In this document: one piece after another, positions 50,746 through 58,374 of the stretch | Numbering within the stretch: position 1 is the stretch's first letter | How the letters are laid out: the number at the start of each line of letters is the position of its first letter | NCBI RefSeq assembly: GCF_019039255.1 | Contig: NZ_CP077062.1 | Span: 3,782,001 to 3,846,000 of the forward strand | Source: Nocardioides panacis | GTDB taxonomy: Bacteria > Actinomycetota > Actinomycetes > Propionibacteriales > Nocardioidaceae | Direction of reading: 5' to 3' | DNA: 64,000 nt | The notes under the pieces: generated by a model | Told to the model about the DNA's origin: nothing | The model's database searches: none | Seen by the model: the letters and a program-made list of their open reading frames with translations, nothing else | Translations under genes and position numbers: made by a program

Positions 50746-51918
50746 CTAGGCGCAGGCGCCGGTGTCCACGTCGGTGGAGCGGGTCAGGCCCTGCGCGGCG
50801 GCGCCGGCCACCTGCTCGGAGGTCAGCGCGTAGCCGGTGTCGGTGTCGGTGACCGACGCCGCGAAGATCACCCCGAGGACCTTGCCGGCCGAGGAGACCA
50901 GCGGGCCGCCGGAGTTGCCGGGCCGGACCAGCGCGCGCAGCGAGAACACCTCGCGCACGACGGTGCCGTCACCGTAGATGTCGGGGCTGCGCAGCCGCTG
51001 CTCGCCGCGGATCCGGGCGGCCTGCACGTTGTAGGGGCCGTCCTGCGGGTAGCCCAGCACCGCGCCGGCCTGGTTCGGCCGGCCGCTCTGGTCGAAGCGC
51101 AGGAACGGGCCGCGGGTGCCGTCCACGGCGAGCACCGCGATGTCGATGTCCGGGTTGTAGTAGACGACGGTCGCCGGCCGCTCGTCCTCGCCGACCAGCA
51201 CCACCGGCCGGTCGACGCCGGCCACGACGTGCGCGTTGGTCATCACCCGGTTCGGGCCGTAGAGGAAGCCGCTGCCCTCGACGCCCCGGTTGCAGGAGTT
51301 CTCCCCGCGGATCTTGAGGACGCTCTCCTGCGCGCGCTGCACGTCGGGGTCGCGGGCCACCCGGCCCGGCGGCGGACCCACGTCGATGATCCGCTCGGGG
51401 GCGAACGGCTCGAGGTAGCGCGGGAAGAAGCTCGACCCGACCACGTCGTTGAAGGAGTTCAGCGCCTGCACGGCGTTCGCCGGCATCACGCCGTTGACCC
51501 GGTCCAGGACCGCCGAGCTGCGCACCTCGCGGCTCGCCCAGGGCAGCTTGGCCCCGCTGACCGCGACGCCGAGCGCCCACGCGACGACCAGGACCGCGGC
51601 CATGCTCAGCGCCGCGCCGCCGATGGCGTCGAGGGCGCGGACCGGCTGCCACTTGATGCGCGAGCGGATCTTGGCGCCGGCGTACTGCAGGATGGCCTGC
51701 CCGAAGGACGCGCAGACCAGCACCACGAACAGCGCGGCCAGGGAGACCCACAGGGCGGGCTCCGCGTCGCCGAGGAGCCGGGGGGCGAGCCAGACCCCGA
51801 GCAGCCCGCCGAGCAGCAGGCCGCCGGTGGCGAACGCGCCCGCGATGAAGCCCTGCCAGTAGCCGGAGACGGCGTAGGCGACCACGAGGACGACCAGGAA
51901 CCAGTCGAGGACGTTCAC
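50746..51918 (-). CDS. marP: MarP-type membrane serine protease
   Basis: This 390-residue protein has four N-terminal transmembrane helices of the CvpA type (VLDWFLVVLVVAYAVSGYWQ onward) and a C-terminal trypsin-like periplasmic domain. The triad is intact: His in MTNAHVVAGVD, Asp in NPDIDIAVLAV and Ser in RPGNSGGPLV. Two cysteines, in GENSCNRG and at the C-terminus (TGACA), can form the redox-sensitive disulfide known from M. tuberculosis MarP. That protease is needed for acid resistance and processes cell-wall hydrolases. Gene order with EphE-like, NUDIX, redoxin and Nth matches Rv3670-Rv3674c. Confidence 0.95.
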   Translation of the reverse strand: MNVLDWFLVVLVVAYAVSGYWQGFIAGAFATGGLLLGGLLGVWLAPRLLGDAEPALWVSLAALFVVLVCASFGQAILQYAGAKIRSRIKWQPVRALDAIGGAALSMAAVLVVAWALGVAVSGAKLPWASREVRSSAVLDRVNGVMPANAVQALNSFNDVVGSSFFPRYLEPFAPERIIDVGPPPGRVARDPDVQRAQESVLKIRGENSCNRGVEGSGFLYGPNRVMTNAHVVAGVDRPVVLVGEDERPATVVYYNPDIDIAVLAVDGTRGPFLRFDQSGRPNQAGAVLGYPQDGPYNVQAARIRGEQRLRSPDIYGDGTVVREVFSLRALVRPGNSGGPLVSSAGKVLGVIFAASVTDTDTGYALTSEQVAGAAAQGLTRSTDVDTGACA

Positions 51919-51928
51919 GTCGTGGACC

Positions 51929-52657
51929 TCACCGCTCGCGGAAGTTCGTGTTCGGCGTCGGTGGTTGCGCGGCCACCTCGGCCCGGGCGGTCAGCATATG
52001 GTCGGGAAGGTCGCGCAGGACGTCGGCGTCCCAGGGGCGTGTCCAGCCGAGGAAGTCGAAGAGCCGGGCGATGATCCCGGCGGTGAACCCCCACAGGATC
52101 AGGTCCTTGTCGTCGCCGATCAGGAACGCCGGACCCTTCCAGCCCGACGGGTGCCGGGTGGACACCCGGTGCTCGGGGTCGAGGAGCTCCTCGATCGGGA
52201 CGCGGTAGACCGCGTGCACCTCGGCCGGGTCCACCACGCCGACCGGGCTCTCCTCGCGCCACCAGCCGAGCACCGGCGTGACCGCGAAGTTGCTAGGCGG
52301 CAGCCACAGCTGCGGGAGCGTGGCGAACACGTCGACGCCGCCCGGGTCGAGGCCGGTCTCCTCCTCGGCCTCGCGCAGCGCGGTGGCTGCGGGCGAGGCG
52401 TCCTCGGGGTCGGTGGAGCCGCCCGGGAAGGAGACCTGGCCGGGGTGCGAGCGCATGTCGTGGGCGCGCTCGGTGAGCAGCAGGTCGGGGCCGCGGGAGC
52501 CGTCGCCGAACAGCATCAGCACGGCGCCCTCGCGGGGCTCCGTGCCCTCAGGGGGCACGAACCGGGTCAGCTCGTCGACGGTGATCGTCCGGGCGCCGCG
52601 ACGAACGGGCTCGAGCCACTCCGGCAGCGCCGGCTCGTGGGGGGTCGCGTCGGGCAC
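51929..52657 (-). CDS. NUDIX hydrolase, CoA-pyrophosphatase type
   Basis: This 242-residue protein has the NUDIX box GGSTDPEDASPAATALREAE followed by EETGL. It is preceded by LLTERAHDMRSHPGQVSFPG, the UPF0035 signature of coenzyme A diphosphatases (NudL/Pcd1 type). It would hydrolyse CoA or oxidised CoA to phosphopantetheine and 3',5'-ADP. It ends ten bases before marP starts, so the two are co-transcribed. The orthologous position is Rv3672c. Confidence 0.88.
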   Translation of the reverse strand: MPDATPHEPALPEWLEPVRRGARTITVDELTRFVPPEGTEPREGAVLMLFGDGSRGPDLLLTERAHDMRSHPGQVSFPGGSTDPEDASPAATALREAEEETGLDPGGVDVFATLPQLWLPPSNFAVTPVLGWWREESPVGVVDPAEVHAVYRVPIEELLDPEHRVSTRHPSGWKGPAFLIGDDKDLILWGFTAGIIARLFDFLGWTRPWDADVLRDLPDHMLTARAEVAAQPPTPNTNFRER

Positions 52658-52677
52658 GAGTGGAGCCTACCGAGCCG

Positions 52678-53112
52678 TCACACGACGCAGAACTCGTTGC
52701 CCTCCGGGTCGGCCATCACCACGTGGTCGGGCCGGTCCGGGCCGCCCACCTCGGCGAGCACGGTGGCGCCGGCGGCGGTGAGCCGCTGCACCGTCGCCTC
52801 GATCCGGGGCCACCGCTCCGCGTGCGGCAGGTGGCGGCCGCCGCCGACCTGCACGTCGAGGTGGATCCGGTTCTTGGCGGCCTTGGCCTCGGGGACCTTC
52901 AGGAACGAGATGCGGGCCCGTCCGCCGGCCGGGTCGACGATCGACGCGGCGTCGTCCCACTCGTCCTCGGGGACGTCGAGCTCGCGGAGCCAGTCCTCCC
53001 AGGTGCTCCAGCCCTGCGGCGGTGGCGCGTCGACGTACCCCAGCGCGACCTTCCAGAACTCCGCGAGCCGGCCGGCGGCGTCGCAGTCGAAGGTCAGGGT
53101 CCACTCGTCCAC
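52678..53112 (-). CDS. VOC-superfamily protein (glyoxalase-like domain)
   Basis: This 144-residue single-domain protein belongs to the glyoxalase-like (Glyoxalase_6) group: WTLTFDCDAAGRLAEFWKVA at the N-terminus, KNRIHLDVQVGGG in the middle and VMADPEGNEFCVV at the end, where DPEGNEF is the typical last motif. Metal ligands are only partly conserved. It is inserted between the NUDIX and redoxin genes and is not in the mycobacterial order as I recall it. Function unknown. Confidence 0.8.
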   Translation of the reverse strand: MDEWTLTFDCDAAGRLAEFWKVALGYVDAPPPQGWSTWEDWLRELDVPEDEWDDAASIVDPAGGRARISFLKVPEAKAAKNRIHLDVQVGGGRHLPHAERWPRIEATVQRLTAAGATVLAEVGGPDRPDHVVMADPEGNEFCVV

Positions 53113-53122
53113 CGGGTCCTCC

Positions 53123-53734
53123 TCAGGACGGGATGCGCACGTCGAGCGCGTCCTGCACGAGGCCGCGCAGCTCGGCGTAGGACGTCACCACCCGGAACTC
53201 CGGCTGGGAGACCGAGCCGTCCTTGCCGACGAACACCACGCCGGGCAGGCCGCGGACCCGGAACGGCGCCCGGAGCGCGCCGCCGGGGTCGGCCATCAGC
53301 GGGAAGGTCACGCCGGCGTCCTTGACCAGCTGCAGCGCCGCCTCGGGCTGCACGTCGAGGTAGTCGATGCCGACGACCTTCACCACGCCCTTCCCCTTCT
53401 CGTGCAGCGCCTGGTAGTACGGCAGCTCGCTGCGGCAGGGCCCGCACCACTGCGCGAACAGGTTGATCACCAGGGGCCCCTTGAGCGAGGTGAGGTCGAC
53501 CGTGCGGCCGCCGCCCAGACAGCGCAACCGCACCGCGGGCAGCCGGTTGCTGCCGCTGCCGCCGCCCGGGCACGGCTCGACGCCTGCCCCGGCCTTGAGC
53601 GCCCGCAGCGCCGGGGTGTCCACGTCCACCCGGGAGTCCCCCGCCGTCGTCGACCCGGCCCCGGACGTCGAGGTCCCGGGCGTGCACGACGCGAGCAGCA
53701 GGCACACCAGCAGCGCACCGAGCAGCCGTCTCAC
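53123..53734 (-). CDS. Exported TlpA/thioredoxin-like redox lipoprotein
   Basis: This 203-residue protein from GTG 53734 has a signal peptide with lipobox LLLASC, so it is probably anchored outside the membrane. The thioredoxin-like active site is [11 protein letters not shown]. The later cis-Pro region is [13 protein letters not shown]. Extra cysteines (EPCPG, RLRCLG) precede the fold and may form a second disulfide. It corresponds to Rv3673c. The start overlaps the stop of nth by four bases (GTGA) and GAGGGG lies upstream. Confidence 0.9.
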   Translation of the reverse strand: MRRLLGALLVCLLLASCTPGTSTSGAGSTTAGDSRVDVDTPALRALKAGAGVEPCPGGGSGSNRLPAVRLRCLGGGRTVDLTSLKGPLVINLFAQWCGPCRSELPYYQALHEKGKGVVKVVGIDYLDVQPEAALQLVKDAGVTFPLMADPGGALRAPFRVRGLPGVVFVGKDGSVSQPEFRVVTSYAELRGLVQDALDVRIPS

Positions 53735-54480
53735 GCACGCCCCTCGGTCTTGACGAGCTTGGCCGCCAGCACCGGGTCGGTGGGCCCCTCGCCGTACGCC
53801 GGGCACCAGCGCGCCACCGGGCAGGCCCCGCACGCGGGGTTCCGGGCGTGGCAGACCCGTCGGCCGTGCCAGATCAGGTGGTGGGACAGCATCGTCCAGT
53901 CCTTCTTGGGAAACAGCGCGCCCACCTCGTGCTCGACCTTGACCGGGTCGGTCTCGGCGGTGAGGCCGAACCGGCGCGCGAGCCGGCCGAAGTGCGTGTC
54001 GACGGTGATGCCCGGGATGCCGAAGGCGTTGCCGAGCACCACGTTGGCGGTCTTGCGGCCCACGCCGGGCAGCTCGACGAGGTCCTTCAGGCGGGGCGGC
54101 ACCTCCCCGCCGTGCCGTTCGACGAGCGCCGCGGACAGCTTGAGCAGCGACTCGGTCTTGGCCCGGAAGAACCCGGTCGGCTGGATCAGCGCCTCGAGCT
54201 TGTCCCGCTCGGCGCCGGCCATCGCGGCCGCGTCCGGGTAGGCCGCGAACAGCGCCGGGCGGACCGCGTTCACCCGGCGGTCGGTGGTCTGGGCCGACAG
54301 CACGGTGACCACGAGGAGCTCGAAGGGGTTGTCGAAGTCGAGCTCGCAGCGGGCGTCCGGGTAGGTCTCCCCGAGCACCCGGTCGATCTTGCGGGCACGG
54401 CGGACGAGCGAGGTGTCGGGCACGTCCGCCAGCCTATCCGGGGCCCCACCGGGGTGTTCTTGGCGCTCGCGAGGGGTCAT
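53731..54480 (-). CDS. nth: Endonuclease III
   Basis: This base-excision-repair glycosylase/AP lyase has about 249 residues from ATG 54480. The helix-hairpin-helix motif is [12 protein letters not shown] with the catalytic Lys, and the catalytic Asp is in TVDTHFGRL. The [4Fe-4S] cluster is [17 protein letters not shown], with spacing C-X6-C-X2-C-X5-C as required. The N-terminal 18 residues are poorly conserved, so a downstream GTG at 54426 is possible. It is divergent from crp. Confidence 0.95.
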   Translation of the reverse strand: MTPRERQEHPGGAPDRLADVPDTSLVRRARKIDRVLGETYPDARCELDFDNPFELLVVTVLSAQTTDRRVNAVRPALFAAYPDAAAMAGAERDKLEALIQPTGFFRAKTESLLKLSAALVERHGGEVPPRLKDLVELPGVGRKTANVVLGNAFGIPGITVDTHFGRLARRFGLTAETDPVKVEHEVGALFPKKDWTMLSHHLIWHGRRVCHARNPACGACPVARWCPAYGEGPTDPVLAAKLVKTEGRA

Positions 54481-54510
54481 ACGACAGACTGTGACCTGAA
54501 GCACCGACGG

Positions 54511-54532
54511 CGGGCCCCGACCGTGGGGCCCG
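54511..54532 (+). other. Hairpin in the 5' leader of crp
   Basis: CGGGCCCC (54511-54518) and GGGGCCCG (54525-54532) form a perfect eight-base stem with a six-base loop. It ends three bases before the GAGGAG ribosome-binding site of crp. It may control translation or stability of the crp message, or be a leftover terminator. TGTGACCTGAAGCACC just upstream (54490-54505) is a partial match to a Crp box and could be an autoregulatory site. Confidence 0.45.
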
Positions 54533-54548
54533 ATGAGGAGGACATCTC

Positions 54549-55226
54549 GTGGACAACGACGTACTTCGCCAGTCTCCGCTGTTCAGCGCGCTGGACGACG
54601 AGGCGGCGACCGCACTGCGCGCCTCGATGTCCGAGACGCGGCTGCGCCGAGGCGAGGTGCTGTTCCACGAGGGCGACGAGGGCGACAAGCTCTACGTCGT
54701 CACCGAGGGCAAGGTGAAGCTCGGCCGGACCTCCGCGGACGGCCGCGAGAACCTGCTCGCGATCCAGGGCCCCGGCCAGATGTTCGGCGAGCTGTCGCTG
54801 TTCGACCCGGGCCCCCGCTCGGCCACCGTGACCGCCGTCACCGACAGCGTGTTCTCCTCGCTGTCCCACGAGGACCTGCTGCGCTGGCTCGACGGCCGTC
54901 CCGCCGTCGCCCGCGGCCTGCTCGCCCAGCTGGCGGGCCGGCTGCGCCGGGCCAACGACGTGGTCGCCGACCTGGTGTTCTCCGACGTCCCCGGCCGGGT
55001 CGCCAAGGCGCTGCTCGACCTCGCGGACCGGTTCGGCCGGACCGCCGACGACGGCGTGCACGTGCACCACGACCTCACCCAGGAGGAGCTCGCCCAGCTG
55101 GTCGGCGCGTCCCGCGAGACGGTCAACAAGGCGCTCGCCGACTTCGTGAACCGCGGCTGGCTGCGCCTCGAGCCGCGCTCCGTGGTGATCACCGACATCG
55201 AGCGGCTCTCCCGCCGCGCCCGCTGA
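54549..55226 (+). CDS. crp: Crp/Fnr-family cAMP-responsive regulator (Crp/GlxR orthologue)
   Basis: This 225-residue global regulator has the cyclic-nucleotide-binding domain at the N-terminus ([19 protein letters not shown], with Glu, Arg, Ser and Thr that contact cAMP) and the winged helix at the C-terminus ([20 protein letters not shown]). GTG 54549 follows GAGGAGG. It matches Rv3676 and SCO3571 in position between nth and the metallo-hydrolase. In related bacteria it controls carbon metabolism and respiration. Its stop codon is the first three bases of a 57-bp palindromic element. Confidence 0.95.
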   Translation: MDNDVLRQSPLFSALDDEAATALRASMSETRLRRGEVLFHEGDEGDKLYVVTEGKVKLGRTSADGRENLLAIQGPGQMFGELSLFDPGPRSATVTAVTDSVFSSLSHEDLLRWLDGRPAVARGLLAQLAGRLRRANDVVADLVFSDVPGRVAKALLDLADRFGRTADDGVHVHHDLTQEELAQLVGASRETVNKALADFVNRGWLRLEPRSVVITDIERLSRRAR

Positions 55227-55280
55227 CCCGTCACCCGCGCAGGGGTTTCCCCGGCGTGTCGTCGCAGGACTGACGGGTCA
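55224..55280 (+). repeat. 57-bp interspersed palindromic element, copy 1
   Basis: Terminal inverted repeats TGACCCGTCA (55224-55233) and TGACGGGTCA (55271-55280) enclose a 37-base core with CGGCGTGTCGTCGCA. The element exactly spans the gap between the convergent crp and metallo-hydrolase genes: its first TGA is the crp stop and its last three bases are the stop of the opposite gene. Two further copies of the same length are at 60119 and 61174. It can fold as a terminator. Confidence 0.9.
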
Positions 55281-56078
55281 GCCGCGCAGGTACTCGATCT
55301 GCGCGCGCACGCTGAGCTCCGCCGCGCCCCAGAGCACCGGGTCCACGTCGGCGTAGACGGTCTCCACCACCTGCCGGGCCATGTCCTCGGCCGGGTCGGT
55401 GCCGGCCGCGCGGAGCCCGGCCAGCGCCTCGCGGACCTGGTCGAGCCGCTGCCGGCGGTGCGCGAGGTAGTGGTCCAGGACGCCGAGCGCGTCCTCGATC
55501 ACCGGCCCGTGGCCCGGCCACACCGCGGTCACGTCCTGGGCCTCGGCCAGCGCGTGCAGCCGGTGCAGCGAGTCCAGGTAGGCCCCGAGCTGCCCGTCGG
55601 GGTGCGCCACGACCGTCGTACCCCTGCCGAGCACGGTGTCGCCGGTCAGCACCGCGCGCTCGGCCGGCAGCACGAACGACAGCGAGTCCGAGGTGTGCCC
55701 CGGGGTGCCGACCACGTGCACCTCGAGCCCGTCCACGGCGACGACGTCCCCGTCCCCGAGCCCCTCGTCGCCGAGCCGCTGCCCCGGGTCGAGCGCGCGT
55801 ACGCCGCAGCCGACCCGCTCCGCGAAGCTGCGTGCCGCCTCGGAGTGGTCGAGGTGCCCGTGGGTCAGGAGTACGGCGGCCACGTCACCGGCGTGCTCCG
55901 CGACGGCGTCGAGGTGCGCGAGGATCTCCGGGCCCGGGTCGACCACCACCGACCGCGCCGCGCCGGGCTCGCGCAGCACCCAGGTGTTGGTGCCGTCGAG
56001 CGTCATCATGTTCGGGTTCGGCGCCAGGACGCACCGCGCGCGCTCGCCGAACGTCCCGCCGGCCCAGGGCTCGGTCAT
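55278..56078 (-). CDS. Metallo-beta-lactamase-fold hydrolase (Rv3677c-like)
   Basis: This 266-residue protein has the metal-binding motif LTHGHLDHSEAA and later ligands GTPGHTSDS, LTGDTVLGRG and VWPGHGPV. The C-terminal helical part with the winged extension resembles LACTB2-like endoribonucleases. ATG 56078 overlaps the upstream NUDIX stop by four bases. Its stop codon lies in the 57-bp repeat. Orthologues follow crp in other actinobacteria. The substrate, RNA or a small ester, is not known. Confidence 0.88.
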   Translation of the reverse strand: MTEPWAGGTFGERARCVLAPNPNMMTLDGTNTWVLREPGAARSVVVDPGPEILAHLDAVAEHAGDVAAVLLTHGHLDHSEAARSFAERVGCGVRALDPGQRLGDEGLGDGDVVAVDGLEVHVVGTPGHTSDSLSFVLPAERAVLTGDTVLGRGTTVVAHPDGQLGAYLDSLHRLHALAEAQDVTAVWPGHGPVIEDALGVLDHYLAHRRQRLDQVREALAGLRAAGTDPAEDMARQVVETVYADVDPVLWGAAELSVRAQIEYLRG

Positions 56079-56956
56079 CCGCGCATCCGCGCCGCCACGT
56101 CCTCGCCGAGCCGGACCAGCCGGTCGGGGATCGTGAGGTAGGCGCCGTCGTCGCCGATCACGGCCTGGGGCTCGACCGCGACCAGGTCGCGGCCCGCGGC
56201 GGCGTCGAGCACCTCGGCGGTGCTGAGGTGGTCGAACATCTCCAGGCAGGTGCAGTAGGTCGGCGGCAGCATCAGCATCTCGTGGGCGTCCACCGCCCGG
56301 ATCGCCTCGCGCAGCGGCAGCCAGACCACGTGGTCGGACTCGGTGGACACGTCGCGGGTGGCCTGGCCGGCCGGCAGCTGGGCGACGAAGAACCGGGCGT
56401 TGAACCGGCGCGGCTCGAACACCGGCGTCACCCAGGAGCCCCACAGCCGCAGCAGGTCCGTGCGCAGCTTGAGGCCGCGCCGGTCCAGGAACGAGGTGAA
56501 GGAGATCTCCCGGCCCTCCAGCGCCCGGCGATCCTCCTCCCAGTCCTCGCCGGTGGTGTCCTCGACCACGGAGTCGGTGGTCGGCCCGGCCAGCAGCACG
56601 CCGGACTCCTCGAAGGTCTCCCGCACCGCGGCGCAGACCAGCGCCCGGGCGAACGCCTCGTCGGTGCCGAGCAGCGCCGCCCACTCCGCCGGGGTCGGCC
56701 CGACCCAGCCGATGTCGGCGTCGAAGTCGCGCTTGTCGACCCCGCCCCCGGGGAACACGCACATGCCCGCGGCGAACGCCATGTCGACGTGCCGGCGCAG
56801 CAGGTACACCTCCAGCCCGCCCGGCTGCCCGTCGCCGTCGCGCAGCAGCACGACCGTCGAGGCGTGCCGGGCGTCGACCGGCTCACGGGTGCCGTCGGTG
56901 AAGGCGCGGGCGTGCGCGGCCAGGTCGTCGGGCAGTCGGCGGGTGGGGTCGGTCAC
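56075..56956 (-). CDS. NUDIX hydrolase with an insertion in the NUDIX box (NUDT19-like)
   Basis: This 293-residue protein has a NUDIX box split by about 30 residues: CVFPGGGVDKRDF comes first and ALVCAAVRETFEESGVLL follows after the insertion. Both halves are intact. This split form is typical of the NUDT19 group, whose mammalian member hydrolyses CoA derivatives. It is co-translated with the metallo-hydrolase downstream and lies eight bases after the RidA gene. The substrate is not certain. Confidence 0.85.
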   Translation of the reverse strand: MTDPTRRLPDDLAAHARAFTDGTREPVDARHASTVVLLRDGDGQPGGLEVYLLRRHVDMAFAAGMCVFPGGGVDKRDFDADIGWVGPTPAEWAALLGTDEAFARALVCAAVRETFEESGVLLAGPTTDSVVEDTTGEDWEEDRRALEGREISFTSFLDRRGLKLRTDLLRLWGSWVTPVFEPRRFNARFFVAQLPAGQATRDVSTESDHVVWLPLREAIRAVDAHEMLMLPPTYCTCLEMFDHLSTAEVLDAAAGRDLVAVEPQAVIGDDGAYLTIPDRLVRLGEDVAARMRG

Positions 56957-56963
56957 GGTGCCC

Positions 56964-57422
56964 TCAGATCTCGACGACGAGCTCGACCTCGACGGGCGCG
57001 TCGAGCGGGAGCACCGGGACCCCGACCGCGCTGCGGGCGTGCTGCCCGATCTCGCCGAACACCTCGCCGAACAGCTCCGAGGCGCCGTTGGCGACGCCCG
57101 GCTGGCCGGTGAAGTCCGGGGTGGAGGCCACGAACGCGACGACCTTGACGATCCGCTTGATGTTCGACAGCTCGCCGATCTCCGCGCGCACCGCCGCCAG
57201 CGCGTTCAGCGCGCACTGCCGGGCGCACTCGACGGCCTCCTCCGCGGTGACCTCGCCGCCGACCTTGCCGGTGGTGATCAGCTGGCCCTCGCGCATCGGC
57301 AGCTGGCCGGAGGTGAACACGTGGTTGCCGCTGCGCACCGCCGGCACGTAGGACGCGACCGGCTTGGCGACCTCGGGGACGCTCAGCCCCATCGCCTCGA
57401 GGCGCTGCTCGGGCGTGGTCAC
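56964..57422 (-). CDS. RidA/YjgF-family protein
   Basis: This 152-residue protein resembles enamine/imine deaminases: SGNHVFTSGQLPMREGQLIT at the front, ECARQCALNALAAVRAEIG in the helix and the C-terminal GVPVLPLDAPVEVELVVE. The Arg that binds the carboxylate in true RidA is not obvious in this longer, Rv3678c-like branch, so the reaction may differ. GTG 57422 overlaps the upstream DUF4177 stop (GTGA). Confidence 0.86.
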   Translation of the reverse strand: MTTPEQRLEAMGLSVPEVAKPVASYVPAVRSGNHVFTSGQLPMREGQLITTGKVGGEVTAEEAVECARQCALNALAAVRAEIGELSNIKRIVKVVAFVASTPDFTGQPGVANGASELFGEVFGEIGQHARSAVGVPVLPLDAPVEVELVVEI

Positions 57423-57575
57423 TGGACCGGCCGCTTGAAGTAAGCCACCAGGTTCTCCGGGTTCATCCCCGGCACGACCTGGACGAGCTCCCAGCCGTCC
57501 TGGCCGAAGTTGTCGAGGATCTGCTTGGTGGCGTGCACCAGCAACGGCGCCGTGAAGTATTCCCATTTCGTCATG
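57419..57575 (-). pseudogene. DUF4177 small protein, frame broken near codon 12
   Basis: Starting at ATG 57575 the sequence reads MTKWEYFTAPLL, the typical beginning of this family. The following VHATKQILDNFGQDGWELVQ and VVPGMNPENLVAYFKRPVQ are in another frame. Removing one A from CACCAAGCAAC (plus strand, about 57540) joins them to a normal 51-residue protein. A GTG at 57538 could start the second part alone (39 residues). Orthologues precede RidA in mycobacteria. I treat it as one gene with a probable sequencing or real one-base insertion. Function unknown. Confidence 0.72.
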
Positions 57576-57610
57576 CCGGGACTCTACTGCCGACGGTTTA
57601 CGGTGGCGCC

Positions 57611-58361
57611 GTGCAACCCGACGACGTGATGACCCGGGCCGCGGAGCCCCCGGACGCGGTGCTCCGCTACGCGCCGCACGAGGCCGGCCTGGTCGACGTA
57701 CACCTGCCGGCGGAGCTGTCCGCACCACGACCGCTGGTGGTCTACGTGCACGGCGGCTTCTGGCGCGAGGCCTACGACCGCGTGCATGCCCGTCCGCTCG
57801 CGAACGCGCTGGCCCGTGCGGGGTTCGTGGTGGCGTCGGTGGAGTACCGCCGCGGTCCGGGGGGCCTGGCCGGACACCTCCGCCGACCTGGACCGTGCGC
57901 TGTCCGCGCTGCCCGGGCTGCTCGACGGAGCCGCCGTCCGCACCACGACGACCACGCTGGTCGGGCACTCCGCGGGCGGGCACCTCGCGCTCTGGCTGGC
58001 CAACCAGCCGCACCCGGTCCAGCGGGTCGTCGCGCTCGCGCCGGTCGGCGACCTGCGGGCCGCCGCCGCGTGGGGCATGGGCTCCGGCGCGGCCGTCGAC
58101 TTCCTCGGCGGCACCCCCGAGCAGGTCCCCGGGACGTACGACGCCGCGGACCCGGCCACCCGGATGCGCACCCGCCCCGCGGCCGACGTCGTGGTGGTGC
58201 ACGGCGACCGGGACCAGGCCGTCCCGGTGGAGAGCAGCCGCGGCCTGGCCCGGCGGTTCGACTGGCTGGACTACCGCGAGCTGCCCGGGGTGGACCACTT
58301 CGCGGTGATCGACCCGCTCGCCCCGGCCTGGACGGACGTGCTCGCCGCGATCCGCGGGTGA
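57611..58361 (+). pseudogene. Alpha/beta hydrolase, kynurenine-formamidase-like, split by a frameshift
   Basis: The N-terminal part has the HGGFW oxyanion motif (VVYVHGGFWREAYDRVHARP). The C-terminal part has the nucleophile in LVGHSAGGHLALWLA, Asp in VHGDRDQAVP and His in PGVDHFAVID. The break is at six G (57859-57864); five G restore RRGPGAWPDTSADLDRAL. The full protein would be about 249 residues. HGGFW/HGGYW enzymes include arylformamidases of tryptophan breakdown. It lies 13 bases before a styrene/indole-type monooxygenase, so the two may act on the same aromatic compound. GTG 57611 is the likely start, with TACGGT six bases before it (possibly leaderless). Confidence 0.8.
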
Positions 58362-58374
58362 GACGCTGGGACCC

